From Caprella mutica (Eukaryota > Arthropoda > Malacostraca > Amphipoda > Caprellidae): DNA of 64,000 nt. Every line of letters begins with the position of its first letter. Position 1 is the first letter of the stretch. The notes beneath the pieces are model-generated. The model made no database searches, was not told the origin of the DNA, and worked only from the letters and a program-made list of their open reading frames with translations. The stretch lies in contig CANNZV010000259.1 of assembly GCA_947561585.1 (NCBI GenBank), positions 283,349-347,348 of the forward strand, given 5' to 3'. This document shows positions 1 through 10,136 of this stretch, piece by piece. A program made the position numbers and the translations under genes.

Positions 1-1046
1 TTCACATTTTATATCTTTTATTCCTTATATTATTATTTCAATATTATGTTTGTTCTTATTTTAGCTACAGTAATTAAAGCGGATGAAAATGCTAACCAGT
101 GCGCCTAATCAACGGACAACGGAGTGAATAGCAGTTTGTTTTTGGTTCCTTTTGCAGCGGAAAAACAATTTCATTGAATTTTTTTTATACCATTCGATAG
201 AATATTAAATTTTATACAATTCTAGGTTGCCTCACACACGAGTTAAATCTACCGTTTAAAAGATATTCAAGAAGAAAGACAGAAATTGTTATTTTCTCAC
301 ACTATTCGGCGGAGTGCACAGCTCTTGGTTTTTTGTTTATTTTTCAGCGGAAAAACGATTATATTAAAATATTTTTATATCGTATGATAGATTAGTTAAT
401 TTAAAAGAATTCTGAGAACAAAATTACCATTCAAATATGTATGGTTTTGAAGAAAACGCTTTTGTTTCACTGTTTCAAAACTATTCTTCAAGAAATCGTA
501 CATCTGGCAATTTTTCCCTAATACTAATTCAATTAAAGTGAAGGGTGATATTTGGTGTTGCAATGACGGTGGTAGAATGGATACATGAAGAAAAGAATGA
601 TTTTACTTTAAATCTCTACTTATAAAATACGTTTACTGAAATAGTTAATAAGTAACTAACTCAACCTTATAATCACTAATATATTAGCAAGTCATTATGT
701 ATAGATTCAACAATATCATATTTTGATGAAACGGACCAATTAAATGCATAAATAATTGATTATCAACTCTATCACTGTTGATCCTGCTTTACAACCTTTA
801 CGTGCATTGCACACTCTCGAGATTGTCGCGCATTTTCATTGATGCTTAAAACGCGCAGCGCATTCTGAAGATTGTGCAAATTGATAAAAGGAACAGTACA
901 AATATATTGTATTTACGTGACATTATTGTATTAGATATTGTATTTTTCTGATGTTATTTGAACTTCGAAAGTACAAGTACATGTTATATCATCACCATAG
1001 CTCATTTTAACACTTTCCGTCATCATGGTTACTAGGACTAACCACC
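1..1046. repeat. Segmental repeat copy A (left block)
   Basis: This block aligns by eye almost base for base with 49729-50245 and then 52598-53127; the second copy is split by about 2.35 kb that includes the transposon at 50538-52046. It holds an internal degenerate two-copy repeat built on GCGGAAAAAC (near 158 and 349). No coding region is supported. Similarity stops abruptly after 'ggactaaccaccta' near 1046, where a LINE fragment begins. The left limit lies outside the window. Confidence 0.8.
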
Positions 1047-2560
1047 TAGAAAAACAAAAATTAACGGGGTAATTGCCTCTCAAAAACTGCCTATAATCTG
1101 CTGAACCACCAATAGAATTCGCAATATTTGCTCCAACAGAAGAAAAATGCACATTAAAAGAATTTGCAATGTCTAAGGGTTCCTCGAATTCAATATCATC
1201 AATAATGATTTTTCTAACAAAACCACGAGATTTCGGTTTGCGAGACCCTACAATATCTCTAATCAAAGTCCATGTTCGTTTCAAATCGTTATTCAGTTCA
1301 TTAAATTTATTAATATAATAAGTTTTACGCTTATCTCTTATCAGTTTAGTTACCCTATTTCTCAGTACTACAAAAGTCTCCCTCCTCATCTTTCCCAGTC
1401 TATACAATTTTAAAAAGTTTTCTCTCTTTTTTATTTCGTTTTTAGTGAAAGAATCTATCCAAGGCTTTGCTAAATACTTGTTCGAGAGCATTTTAGATTT
1501 TATTGAACAGTGAACATTATAATATTCGAGTATAACCTCATCAAACTTAGAAATACCGACTTCAACATTTAATGTGCTCAAAATATCGAAAAAATCATGT
1601 CTCTGAACTGCAGCATAGAAGCGAGACAAATTTGCATCATTAATATTTCTATATCTAATCAACTTCCTGTCTATTCGATTGTTCATGACCTCCGAAAACA
1701 TATTCCGATAAATTGTAAAGATAGGATAGTGGTCAGACATAGCAGAAACTAAGAGTCCAGAGAGGCAATTCACAGGATTAGTCACAAATATATTATCTAA
1801 TAATGCACAAGTATTCGATGAATCATCTATCCGTGATGGTTTGGAAATGAGAGGTAAAAAATTATATGAAAAAAGTAAGTTAAGAAAATTTAAACTATTG
1901 TTACAACTAATATAGTTCAAAATATTGTAATTGAAATCACCACATATAATTTTTTCACTACAAGATATATTTTGCAATTCAGCTGTAATGAATTCTAATT
2001 TCCTAATGAATTCTATAGGATTTACTATTTGGTGGCCTGTATATTGTTCCTATGATAATAGTCCTATTTTTAATTTGACATTTAACAAAAATACATTCAA
2101 TATCTGGTAGAATAAAGGATAGGTTTACCAAAATTTCACGATCGATATCTCTTCTAGTATATATACCGAGTCCTCCACCCCTTTTATTATTTCGAGCCAA
2201 ATTATTGAACTCATAGTTAACTATATCAACCATACCCATTGTTGAAGAGGTGAGCCATGTCTCACTTACACAAATTACATCGAAATCAAAACCCAGAAGA
2301 GAAAGAAATGTTCTCAAATCATCAATCTTGGGGTATAAAGATCGTATATTAACATGGAATATTGCAAAATCATTGACACCTCTCTCACAATTATTCAACC
2401 TAAATTTCCCAACATCATAATACTCTGATCCTCCTCCACCATTCAAGTTAGGATATAATTCGTTGGAAAAATTTATATCAGAGTTTAAATCTAAGTCAAC
2501 CATCATAGTATATACAAATCAAACAGAATTCCTTGACAGTTACACCTAATAAAGATACTA
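1047..2560 (-). pseudogene. LINE ORF2, endonuclease part, 3-prime truncated
   Basis: Two overlapping minus-strand frames code for the apurinic endonuclease domain of a CR1/Jockey-type non-LTR retrotransposon. 2003-2506 carries FHVNIRSL, CVSETWL, GGGLGIYTRRD and GTIYRPPNS; 1047-1977 carries CGDFNYNIL, the CALLDNIF block and SDHYPIFTI, then the basic linker that precedes the reverse transcriptase. One extra base near 2005-2015 explains the shift: the text reads PPNS..PIEFIRKLEF across it. The reverse transcriptase itself is missing; the LINE text ends at about 1047 against repeat copy A. It shares its broad type with the LINE at 57546-60415. The exact clade is an inference from motif feel. Confidence 0.8.
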
Positions 2561-2611
2561 CCTAAGCATAGGGCAACAAAGCAGCGTGAGAAGATGACAC
2601 AAGTCGAAAGA

Positions 2612-3597
2612 GGTAGAGGTAGGTAAACATCGTTAGGTAGAGGTAGGTAAACATCGTTAGGTAGAGGTAAGTAAACATCGTTAGGTAGAGGTAGGTAAAC
2701 ATCGTTAGGCAGAGGTAGGTAAACATCGTTAGGTAGAGGTAGGTAAGCATCGTTAGGTAGAGGTAGGTAAACATCGTTAGGTAGAGGTAAGTAAACATCG
2801 TTAGGCAGAGGTAGGTAAACATCGTGAGGCAGAGGTAGGTAAGCATCGTTAGGTAGAGGTAGGTAAACATAGATAGGCAGAGGTAGCTAAACATCGTTAG
2901 GCAGAGGTAGGTAAGCATCGTTAGGTAGAGGTAGGTAAACATCGTTAGGCAGAGGTAGGTAAACATCATTAGGTAGAGGTAGGTAAGCATCGTTAGGTAG
3001 AGGTAGGTAAACATCGTTAGGTAGAGGTAGGTAAGCATCGTTAGGTAGAGGTAGGTAAACATCGTTAGGTAGAGGTAGGTAAGCATCGTTAGGTAGAGGT
3101 AGGTAAGCATCGTTAGGTAGAGGTAGGTAAACATCGTTAGGCAGAGGTAGGTGAGCATCGTTAGGTAGAGGTAGGTAAGCATCGTTAGGTAGAGGTAGGT
3201 AAGCATCGTTAGGTAGAGGTAGGTAAGCATCGTTAGGTAGAGGTAGGTAAACATCGTTTGGTAGAGGCAGGTAAACATCGTTAGGCAGAGGTAGGTGAGC
3301 ATCGTTAGGTAGAAGTAGGTGAGCATCGTTAGGTAGAAGTAGGTAAGCATCGTTAGGTAGAGGTAGGTAAGCATCGTTAGGTAGAGGTAGGTTCGTTAGG
3401 TAGAGGTTGGTAAGAATCGTTAGGTAGAAGTAGGTGAGCATCGTTAGGTAGAAGTAGGTAAGCATCGTTAGGCAGAAGTAGGTGTAGATTGTTAGGGAGA
3501 GGTAGGTAAGCATCGTTAGGCAGAGGTAGGTAAGTATCGTTAGGTAGAGGTAGGTAAGCATCGTTAGGTAGAGTTAGGTAAGCATCGTTAGGTAGAG
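2612..3597. repeat. 24-bp minisatellite, about 41 copies
   Basis: Tandem units begin GTTAGGTAGAGGTAGG followed by TAAACATC or TAAGCATC. Variation is mostly single transitions (GTAAAC/GTAAGC, TAGGT/CAGGT) plus a few short units near 3390. Because 24 is a multiple of three, several frames stay open and give artificial 8-residue periodic proteins; these are not genes. The array sits between the ORF2 and ORF1 relics of the minus-strand LINE, so it probably expanded in the inter-ORF spacer of that element. Confidence 0.95.
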
Positions 3598-3649
3598 TAC
3601 ACAGCGATAAAAGAACAGAAAAAAGAGTAAATACAATTTGACACTCACA

Positions 3650-4016
3650 TCAATGCTTCCATTCATCGATGTAGCCACTTAGAGGTTCTTTCAAGTAGTT
3701 ACTACAAAAATCTTTCAGCTGGTGATAAGTATTAATCTGCTTTTTGGCGTCTCTGCTACCAACTGAGCCAGTTTTCACCCAAACAAAAACTTTGCCGTTT
3801 TCAGAATTACATCCTGACAGAGCTTCTGGGCGCTTCCTTGTCATCTGACGCAAGGCCCATAAGATTGTACTGCGACTTGGTGTTATATTTTCATTCACAA
3901 AAAAATTAGGTCGCATTTGCCGACAAGCGTTCCTAATCTCAAACTTCAGTTCATCGCTACAAAACTTCACAAGAATTGGTCTCTTATCAGGACATATAAA
4001 CAGTATGCAGCAATTA
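3650..4016 (-). pseudogene. LINE ORF1, C-terminal fragment
   Basis: A minus-strand frame reads through RPILVKFCSDELKFEIRNA, then RPNFFVNENITPSR, then SGCNSENGKVFVWV and ends after DEWKH. Such a block (basic start, 'RPN.F.NE..T..R', 'NGK..VWV') resembles the C-terminal part of ORF1 proteins of CR1/Jockey-type LINEs. Its strand and place upstream of the endonuclease relic at 1047-2560 fit one element running minus from about 4016. The 5-prime truncation point is near 4020, where another shared repeat starts. Confidence 0.6.
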
Positions 4017-4019
4017 ACA

Positions 4020-4640
4020 CGGTCGACACGTCGGTTTTTGGAATTTTAACTTTGAATTTTACTAGTATTTTATTTTAACCAACATGAATCAATTAAGATA
4101 AAAATTTCGAAGTTTTTAACGAAAAACGTTTTTTGAATCAACCGCATGCACCTCCACTCACTCGTCTCCCTCGACGCCTTTGTTAGAGTGATATAAAAAA
4201 AATTATTTCCCTTACTTTATTTTTGATATGAAAATATTTAAAAAGATCGCCATATGAATTAATTTCGTACAACGAATTTGATAAAAAATTCTCTTTATTC
4301 ATAAATGACGGTTTGATCAATGATTTAGTAAAAGCAGCTTAATTGGTCAGTAAATTTTTCCAGAATTGTAAGTTGAGGAGATTTATCATTTATTTGATAT
4401 GTGACATTTTTCGTCAAAGACCCAGTGTGTAATCTTAAGGGGATCGACCAGCCAAATATATTGCAAATTACCATTTTATTTTGTTGATAAAGGGTCTTTA
4501 TGTAGCAGGCTTTCTTTTCTCGAATTTTTGGATTTTGGAATCCTTGAACGATTTCTTACAAGAGTACGAACGGATTTTTAATTTTCACAATATCTTATCA
4601 CGGTAACAGGTAAATTTCTCGGAAAACTTGCTCGAAAACA
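4020..4640. repeat. Shared repeat block, copy A (paralogue 55443-56035)
   Basis: From 'tttttggaattttaac' onward this matches 55443 onward at high identity. It includes a dispersed piece ('cgcctttgttagagtga' through the 'aaatgacg' and 'gatcaatga' parts) that recurs at 38690-38990 and 39230-39480. No coding potential is seen. Confidence 0.75.
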
Positions 4641-4950
4641 ATTGTTCGAAAATCAAATGCTTGAACGATCAATTATTGCTCGAATGAACATTAATTATTG
4701 CTCAAATGAACAATTAATTATTGCTCAAATGAACAATTAATTATTGCTCGAATGAACAATTAATTATTGCTCGAATTAACAATTATTGCATGAAGTAATA
4801 ATTATTGCTCGAATGACCAATTATTGCTCGAATTAATAATTATTGCTTGAAAAACAATTGCTCGAACGAACAATAATTGATAAAATGAACAATTGCTCGA
4901 ATTATTCAATTGTTTGAATGATCAAATTGGTAACAGTGTTCGAACTAATG
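4640..4950. repeat. Word array built on 'attgctcgaatgaacaatta'
   Basis: A degenerate run of 14-20 bp phrases such as TTGCTCGAATGAACAATTA, with inserted or lost ATTA steps. The paralogue at 56035-56350 has a different order and number of phrases, so the array turns over faster than its flanks. It lies just outside the left arm of the fold-back element. Confidence 0.8.
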
Positions 4951-5266
4951 AAAGTCAGATTTGATTGAAAAGATTCAAACTCAACGGGAAATTCATAATA
5001 TTAGTGGTTATTTAAACTCTGCGTTGAAGGTTTTTTCAGATATCAAGCTTTCGAATAGAAAGATTTCTATTCATCATCAGGAGAAGGGTGGAAACCTAGA
5101 CCTGACAATGAATTTTATGACCAATGGTTGTATGTTGGATACCGTCTTTCTATTTAAGCTATATGTATATCCTAAAGTTTATTGATATTAATTAACAATC
5201 TATTTAATATTGAAATATGAGACAAAGAATTAGAAAATTTGTTACTACCTTAGCTATTGCTTACTA

Positions 5267-6784
5267 CAGTGTTTCCCAACCTTTTTTAAAGGCGACCCCA
5301 ATTATGCACCTCAAGCCATAACCGCGACCTCACTAAATTTTCTGTTGAATGGTACAAGCACTGCTGTGCAGCTTCTTTTAGGTTAATTCCATTTATATAA
5401 ACACTGCGTTTTATCAGAAGCGTCATTTATAAATTGCGAATTGGGAGAACTTAAATTGCTTCAAATCGCATTATTTATAAGCCATTTTGGTATAAAAGAA
5501 TGGATTTTTATCACCCTATCAAATATCACTTAGATCTTCAACCATCTTATCCTGATTTTTTTTAACTCTAAAAGAAAGGGATCATCCTGCAGTTTGCCGA
5601 AACACCGTCTCTCCTTCAATTGTATGCCTTGAATTCATGCTTCACTTGAAGATCAGTGGAAGGATGGCTAAATCTTACCACCTGAAAATATTTGCAAGAG
5701 TTTGCAATCTTTTCAATGAGACTAGTTCCATCCACATGAAAAGTCAAATGAAAACAAAACAAGAAGAACAGAAGCAGTGATTCAAGAGGTGAAGAGTTTC
5801 TTTGAAGAAAACCTCAGTTGCTCTCCCCCACCAAAACCACATTCTTCAGGGTAGTCAGACATTGATTCCGTTTCAGTTCTTATCATTGCACTTCAGTTCA
5901 ATCATTAACTGATGTCCACAAAACACAGAGAAGGTAGTTTTGTCAGTGGATTCTGCAGAAAGCATCCAAAATTATCTATAGAATCGTTTGGACTGGCGAG
6001 AAGCTCTTTTCCCTCCATCAAAAACCACATCGAAAAAACGACTGAGTGCAGACAAATGAAAATCTTTGAAATATCTGCAATCAAACGATAGGTATATTCC
6101 TTTCATCTGTTATTGGTGTTTCATATTTCAGATTGCTCCACGGCATTATTTGGCCCATACTGCACAATTATAAAACTAGTTCCACACTTTGGTGAGTTCA
6201 AGACGGCGATCCACCACATTGAATAAATGCAGCTTTTAAATTTTTCAATGAAAAGTTTCTTGGCCGAGTAATTTGCAGAATAACGGAAATCCCTAGCAAG
6301 CAAAGTCCAGATCTCAACCCTTTTGACTTTCTCTTCTGGGCCGCTACAAAATTTCGAGTTTATAGGGAAAACCTAGATTCCATTGAGGATGTGCTCAAAG
6401 CTTCACTGAAGGATATAACCAGGAGAATTTCAAGAAAGTTTGCAAGAATGTTATGAAGCGTGCATCGTTCTGACTTCGGGCAGGAGGGGGTCATTTTCAA
6501 CAACTTGAAGGACATCAGAAGATGTGCCTCACACGATATGACAATAAATATTTAATAATCATAAAAATACATTATTTCCCATTAAAGTGATGAAACTATA
6601 ATGGCATTTGACTTATTTAAAGTGTTCTTAATTCGTAATTTAAAAATGATATTTCAGATACAACACAGTATACACTCAGTGGTTCTGCCATACTATTGAA
6701 TTTTTATTTTGATGCTTTGGCGACCCCATGAAAAGCGCATGGCGACCCCACTTGGGGTCGCGACCCCAGGGTTGGGAAACGGGG
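5267..6784. mobile_element. hAT-type element, degraded, with 8-bp target duplication
   Basis: The ends are CAGTGTTTCCCAACC and, reversed, CCCCGTTTCCCAACC, flanked on both sides by GCTTACTA (5259-5266 and 6785-6792). The paralogous fold-back copy has one uninterrupted GCTTACTA at 56671-56678, which serves as an empty site. Ends of the CAG.GTTTCCCAACC type with 8-bp duplications are typical of hAT elements. Subterminal 'GGCGACCCC' motifs are inverted at the two ends. I see only vague transposase remnants, broken by stops, so it is not autonomous. Confidence 0.88.
6299..6480 (+). pseudogene. Tc1/mariner-like transposase C-terminal relic
   Basis: One plus-strand frame reads QSPDLNPFDFLFW, then KFRVYRENLDSIEDVLKASL, with a stop soon after KFARML. 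The 'SPDLNPFDF.FW' block is the region of the third catalytic Asp in mariner-type transposases. It lies inside the hAT element, so it is an older nested insertion or part of a composite. Confidence 0.6.
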
Positions 6785-6949
6785 GCTTACTACAGTAATT
6801 CTCTAGAATATTTTTACTTTCTATATATCTGTTACAAAATCAAGTGTGTTTTATTGTTTTCAGGTGTCTCCTTGTTTCTATTAATGTTCTCTATTCCTAC
6901 GTATCTTCTCTATTCCTATGCGTTACTTGTTGCTATACGTGTGTCCTCT

Positions 6950-7650
6950 TGATCCATATGTGTGTCCTCTTGATCCTAAGTGTGTCTTGTTGATCAGAAG
7001 TGTGTCCTGTTAATCCTATGTGTGTCCTGTTGATCCCAACCAAGTGTTGCTTGTAGATTCTAAGTGTGTCCTGTTGATCCTAAGTTTGTCCTATTGAACC
7101 CTAAGTGTGTCCTGTTGATACTATGGGTGTCCTGTTGATACTATGGGTGTCCTGTTGATACTATATGGGTGTACTGATAAACCTAAGTGTGTCCTGATGA
7201 TCCTAAGTTTGTCCTGATGATCCTAAGTTTGTCCTGATGATCCTAAGTGTGTCCTGATGATCCTAAGTGTGTCCTGATGATCCTAAGTTTGTCTGATGAT
7301 CCTAAGTGTGTCCTGATGATCCTAAGTGTGTCCTGATGATCATCAGTGTGTCCTGATGATCATAAGTGTGTCCTGATGATCTTAAGTGTGTCCTATTGAT
7401 ACTATGGGTGTCCTGTTGATACTATGGGTGTCCTGTTGATCCTAAGTGTGTACTAATAGTCCTAAGTGTGTCCTATTGATCCAAAGTGTGTCATGTTGAT
7501 ACTATGGGTGTACTGTTGATACTATGGGTGTACTGTTGATACTATGGGTGTACTGTTGATACGATGGGTGTACTGTTGATACTATGGGTGTACTGTTGAT
7601 CCTAAGTGTGTACTATTAATTTTAAGTGTGTCCTATTAATGTTTCCTAAG
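6950..7650. repeat. 20-bp minisatellite in the fold-back loop, about 35 copies
   Basis: Units follow CCTAAGTGTGTCCTGTTGAT with variants (ACTATGGGTG, TACTGTTGAT, TCCTGATGAT) clustered in runs, as expected from local duplication. The paralogous loop at 56825-56890 has only about four such units. Confidence 0.92.
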
Positions 7651-7989
7651 TGTTTCTACAGGAAACACTTAGGATCAACAGGACACACATAGGATTAACA
7701 GGACACACTTCTGATCAACAAGACACACTTAGGATCAAGAGGACACACATATAGCAACAAGTAACGCATAGGAAAAGAGAAGATACATAGGAATAGAGAA
7801 CATAAATAGAAACAAGGAGACACCTGAAAACAATAAAACACACTTGATTTTGTAACAGATATATAGAAAGTAAAAATATTCTAGAGAATTAATGTAGTAA
7901 GCAATAGCTAAGATAGTAACAAATTTTCTAATTCTTTGTCTCGTATTTCAATATTAAATAGATCGTTAATTAATATTAATAAACTTATA

Positions 7990-9380
7990 CACACACTTTA
8001 CAGTGTTAGCGTATCAGTTGCAAGGTGAAGAAATACAATCTATCGATCACGCAGAATAATTTATTTTGTGAATGCATCTACTAAGACGGACAGAATTTGC
8101 ATTATTTTCGTCGATTGCTGAATCCTGTCCGTACACATGACTTATTAATGTCTAGTGGAGAACGCTTCTAATATTCAAGTAACTTCCATATGTAAAATCT
8201 ACAGAGAAGTTCAGTATCCTATATTAATAAAATGGAAAACTGTTTCTACATTGGTTTCGAAGATTAAATTAAAAGAAATTTGAATTATCCAGATTGTAAG
8301 TTCCCAAACAGAAACTATCAGTAGATGGAAATACCTGATTAGGTTTAATTTATTCTCAAAGTTAAAATGAGTTGAGTCGTTAACATGAATTACTGAGAGG
8401 GAATTAGACTCCTTGGAGTACTATCATAGGTAACGATCCATTAAAATATGTAGAACTCATAAAGGTACAGGCAAAGTAAAGTGTATCTGTGATTATATTT
8501 TTACAATGTAAAAATTTATCATTTCCAAAAAAAGAAAACTTAAAATGTAATACTTGTAGATATTCTAAAATTAATCTGAGTACACGACATCAAAATTTTA
8601 AGTCTTGAAAATAATTTTGATGTCAATAGATGTGCTATTATAACAGTTCCTTATTAAATCCTTCACTTTAAATATTACAAATAAGACATTCATTAATGCA
8701 GATGGAAATAGATATTATTATTATAAAATAATGATTTAACAGATGTAGATAATACAAATGCCTCAGCATTACATTGATAAAATAACCTCTGCTATGAGAT
8801 AAAATTCATAATCTTCAGTGCAATAATCTGTAAGTCACCAAACTGAATTAAGGGTTCGATTACTCATGACTGAATACTTCATCTAAAACGTAAACAGCGG
8901 AGAGTGAACTTAAGCCCAAAGTTAGCCCTTATCATTGACAGAGATACTCTTTATCATCAAATCATTTCCACATTACTATCTCGGCAAAATAGCACAATGG
9001 ACCCATCTGGTGGTTTGCGTACTGCACAACTGTCACAGCTGCCAGTGGACGTCCTTGTTCTAATAATCTCGGAAAGGGAATTCAATTATTTATCATAATT
9101 AGAGGGTAAAATTAGGCTGCTACCTTTAGTTTTCCTTCACATTATTGTGACTCTATTTTAACTATCTGCATCCTGTCACACATACATTGACATCAGAGGA
9201 AATAATGTCCTCGAAATTAGTTTTTAATTATGCTAATACAATATATTTGTGTTCTGTTACTGTGTTGATTGTTTTTGTTTGATGTTTTTGCGTTAATTCA
9301 ATGTATTGTTGATGCTATTTTAATTTTGGAAAAAAATAAATATATGTTATATAATCACTGTAGTTCATTTCAGACTTGAT
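7990..9380. other. Non-coding stretch downstream of unit 1, paralogous to 28.2-29.05 kb
   Basis: No gene is supported. From about 8440 to 9230 the sequence matches 28300-29050 with moderate divergence (for example 'cttcactttaaatatta' and 'gataaaattcataat'). This appears to be old shared 3-prime flank of the lectin units; in unit 2 it has been pushed away from the gene by the insertion at 29960-33535. Confidence 0.65.
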
Positions 9381-9752
9381 TTCATGTATGTAAATAGTAG
9401 ATATTACATTGAAAATACTTTTAACACCAAATTTATTTTATGAGATCAGCTTACATTGTACCTACAGTGAAATTTTGGCATGATTGAAATAAAAATTAAT
9501 ATTACCCAAAGAGAAAGTTAAAAAGAAGACTAAAAGTTTTTGTAGTGTTATTAACTCTTCTCGACTTTCACAATAACTTTATCTCTGGATTTGACAAAAT
9601 CTACAATTAAAATATTAGAATAACGTAACAGAACTCGGGCAGTGGGTGTTAGCGTAGATTATGGGCCAATCTGACTTTCAGGAATTTCTGATTGAAGCAC
9701 TTTCCAAATACTGTGAGTGTGACTAAGTATACAAATAATACGATGGTACCTT
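9380..9752 (-). other. Conserved 3-prime flank (probable 3-prime UTR) of lectin unit 1
   Basis: This block is recognisable after all three lectin genes (also 33600-33976 and 53605-54030), with shared segments such as 'attttatga', 'tgtgagt' and 'aatacgatggtacc'. On the minus strand an AATAAA is present about 490 nt past the stop in units 1 and 3. Conservation through three copies suggests transcribed 3-prime UTR; this is inference. Confidence 0.4.
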
Positions 9753-9923
9753 CACTGAGAAAAAAACTCTACCTGAGTCAATCTGACTATGAATTAGGAG
9801 TCAATATGACTCTTGTTTTTGAGTAAAATTTAAATGTGAGTTAAATTGACTCACATTTTTGAGTCGGCTTTGGGACAAACTGAAAACTCAAATTTATAGT
9901 CAATTTGACTAATATTTTCAGTG
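9753..9923. mobile_element. Small MITE with CACTGAGAAAAA-type ends
   Basis: The ends are CACTGAGAAAAAAACT and, reversed, CACTGAAAATATTAG; the interior is rich in AGTCAATTTGACT-like words. Unit 2 (33962-33976) has about 16 unrelated bases here instead, so this is an insertion or replacement. It ends four bases from the stop codon of lectin unit 1. The end sequence resembles that of the larger element at 16323-19356. Confidence 0.7.
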
Positions 9924-9927
9924 CTGT

Positions 9928-10136
9928 TCAGTCGAACTGATAGCTCTGACAGAGGCAATAGGCTAATTCGTAAGTTGGGCTTGCGTCATCGATTACTCCC
10001 TCATATATGACAAAGTTGTCAGAATTGCTATTACGCCTTGGTTCTTCGGGTAACAGCATGCTGGTGTCAAGTCTTGTCTTATCTCCCCACTCATCATGAC
10101 TAGCCTTTTCGATCAGATCAATCCAGTGGAGTTCGA
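9928..10136 (-). CDS. Unit 1 exon 5: second half of the CTLD and stop
   Basis: The exon starts at TCCAACAG/TCGAAC and codes for HWIDL, EWGDKTRLDTSMLLPEEP, NFVIYEGVIDDA and CLCQSYQFD, then TGA. Copies: 33980-34188 (same length) and 54033-54238 (one codon shorter). This is the most divergent exon among the paralogues. Confidence 0.88.

Larger units (their letters stand above)
4990..7985. mobile_element. Fold-back (long inverted repeat) element, copy 1
   Basis: The left arm begins near 5006 with GGTTATTTAAACTCTGCG and the right arm runs to about 7985; the turning point is near 7650-7662 (CCTAAGTGTTTCTACAGG followed by its complement). The left arm is cut by the hAT element at 5267-6784 and expanded by the 20-bp minisatellite at 6950-7650. 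Compared with copy 2 (56411-57402) the right arm has lost about 190 bp at its outer end. Small frames in the arms are mirrored on both strands and are not convincing genes. No transposase is present. Confidence 0.8.

Noticed and set aside
2562..3561. Long periodic minus-strand frames (MLTYLYLT and PLPNDAYL repeats)
   Set aside because: They follow from a 24-bp repeat whose length is a multiple of three; several frames are open at once and none has gene-like context.
4961..5185. 74-codon frame present in two copies (also 56373-56597) and inverted at 57210-57419
   Set aside because: Conservation is that of the fold-back arm; no domain and a mirrored frame on the other arm.
8904..9098. 64-codon plus-strand frame downstream of unit 1
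   Set aside because: The paralogous stretch near 28.8-28.9 kb does not keep it open; no domain.
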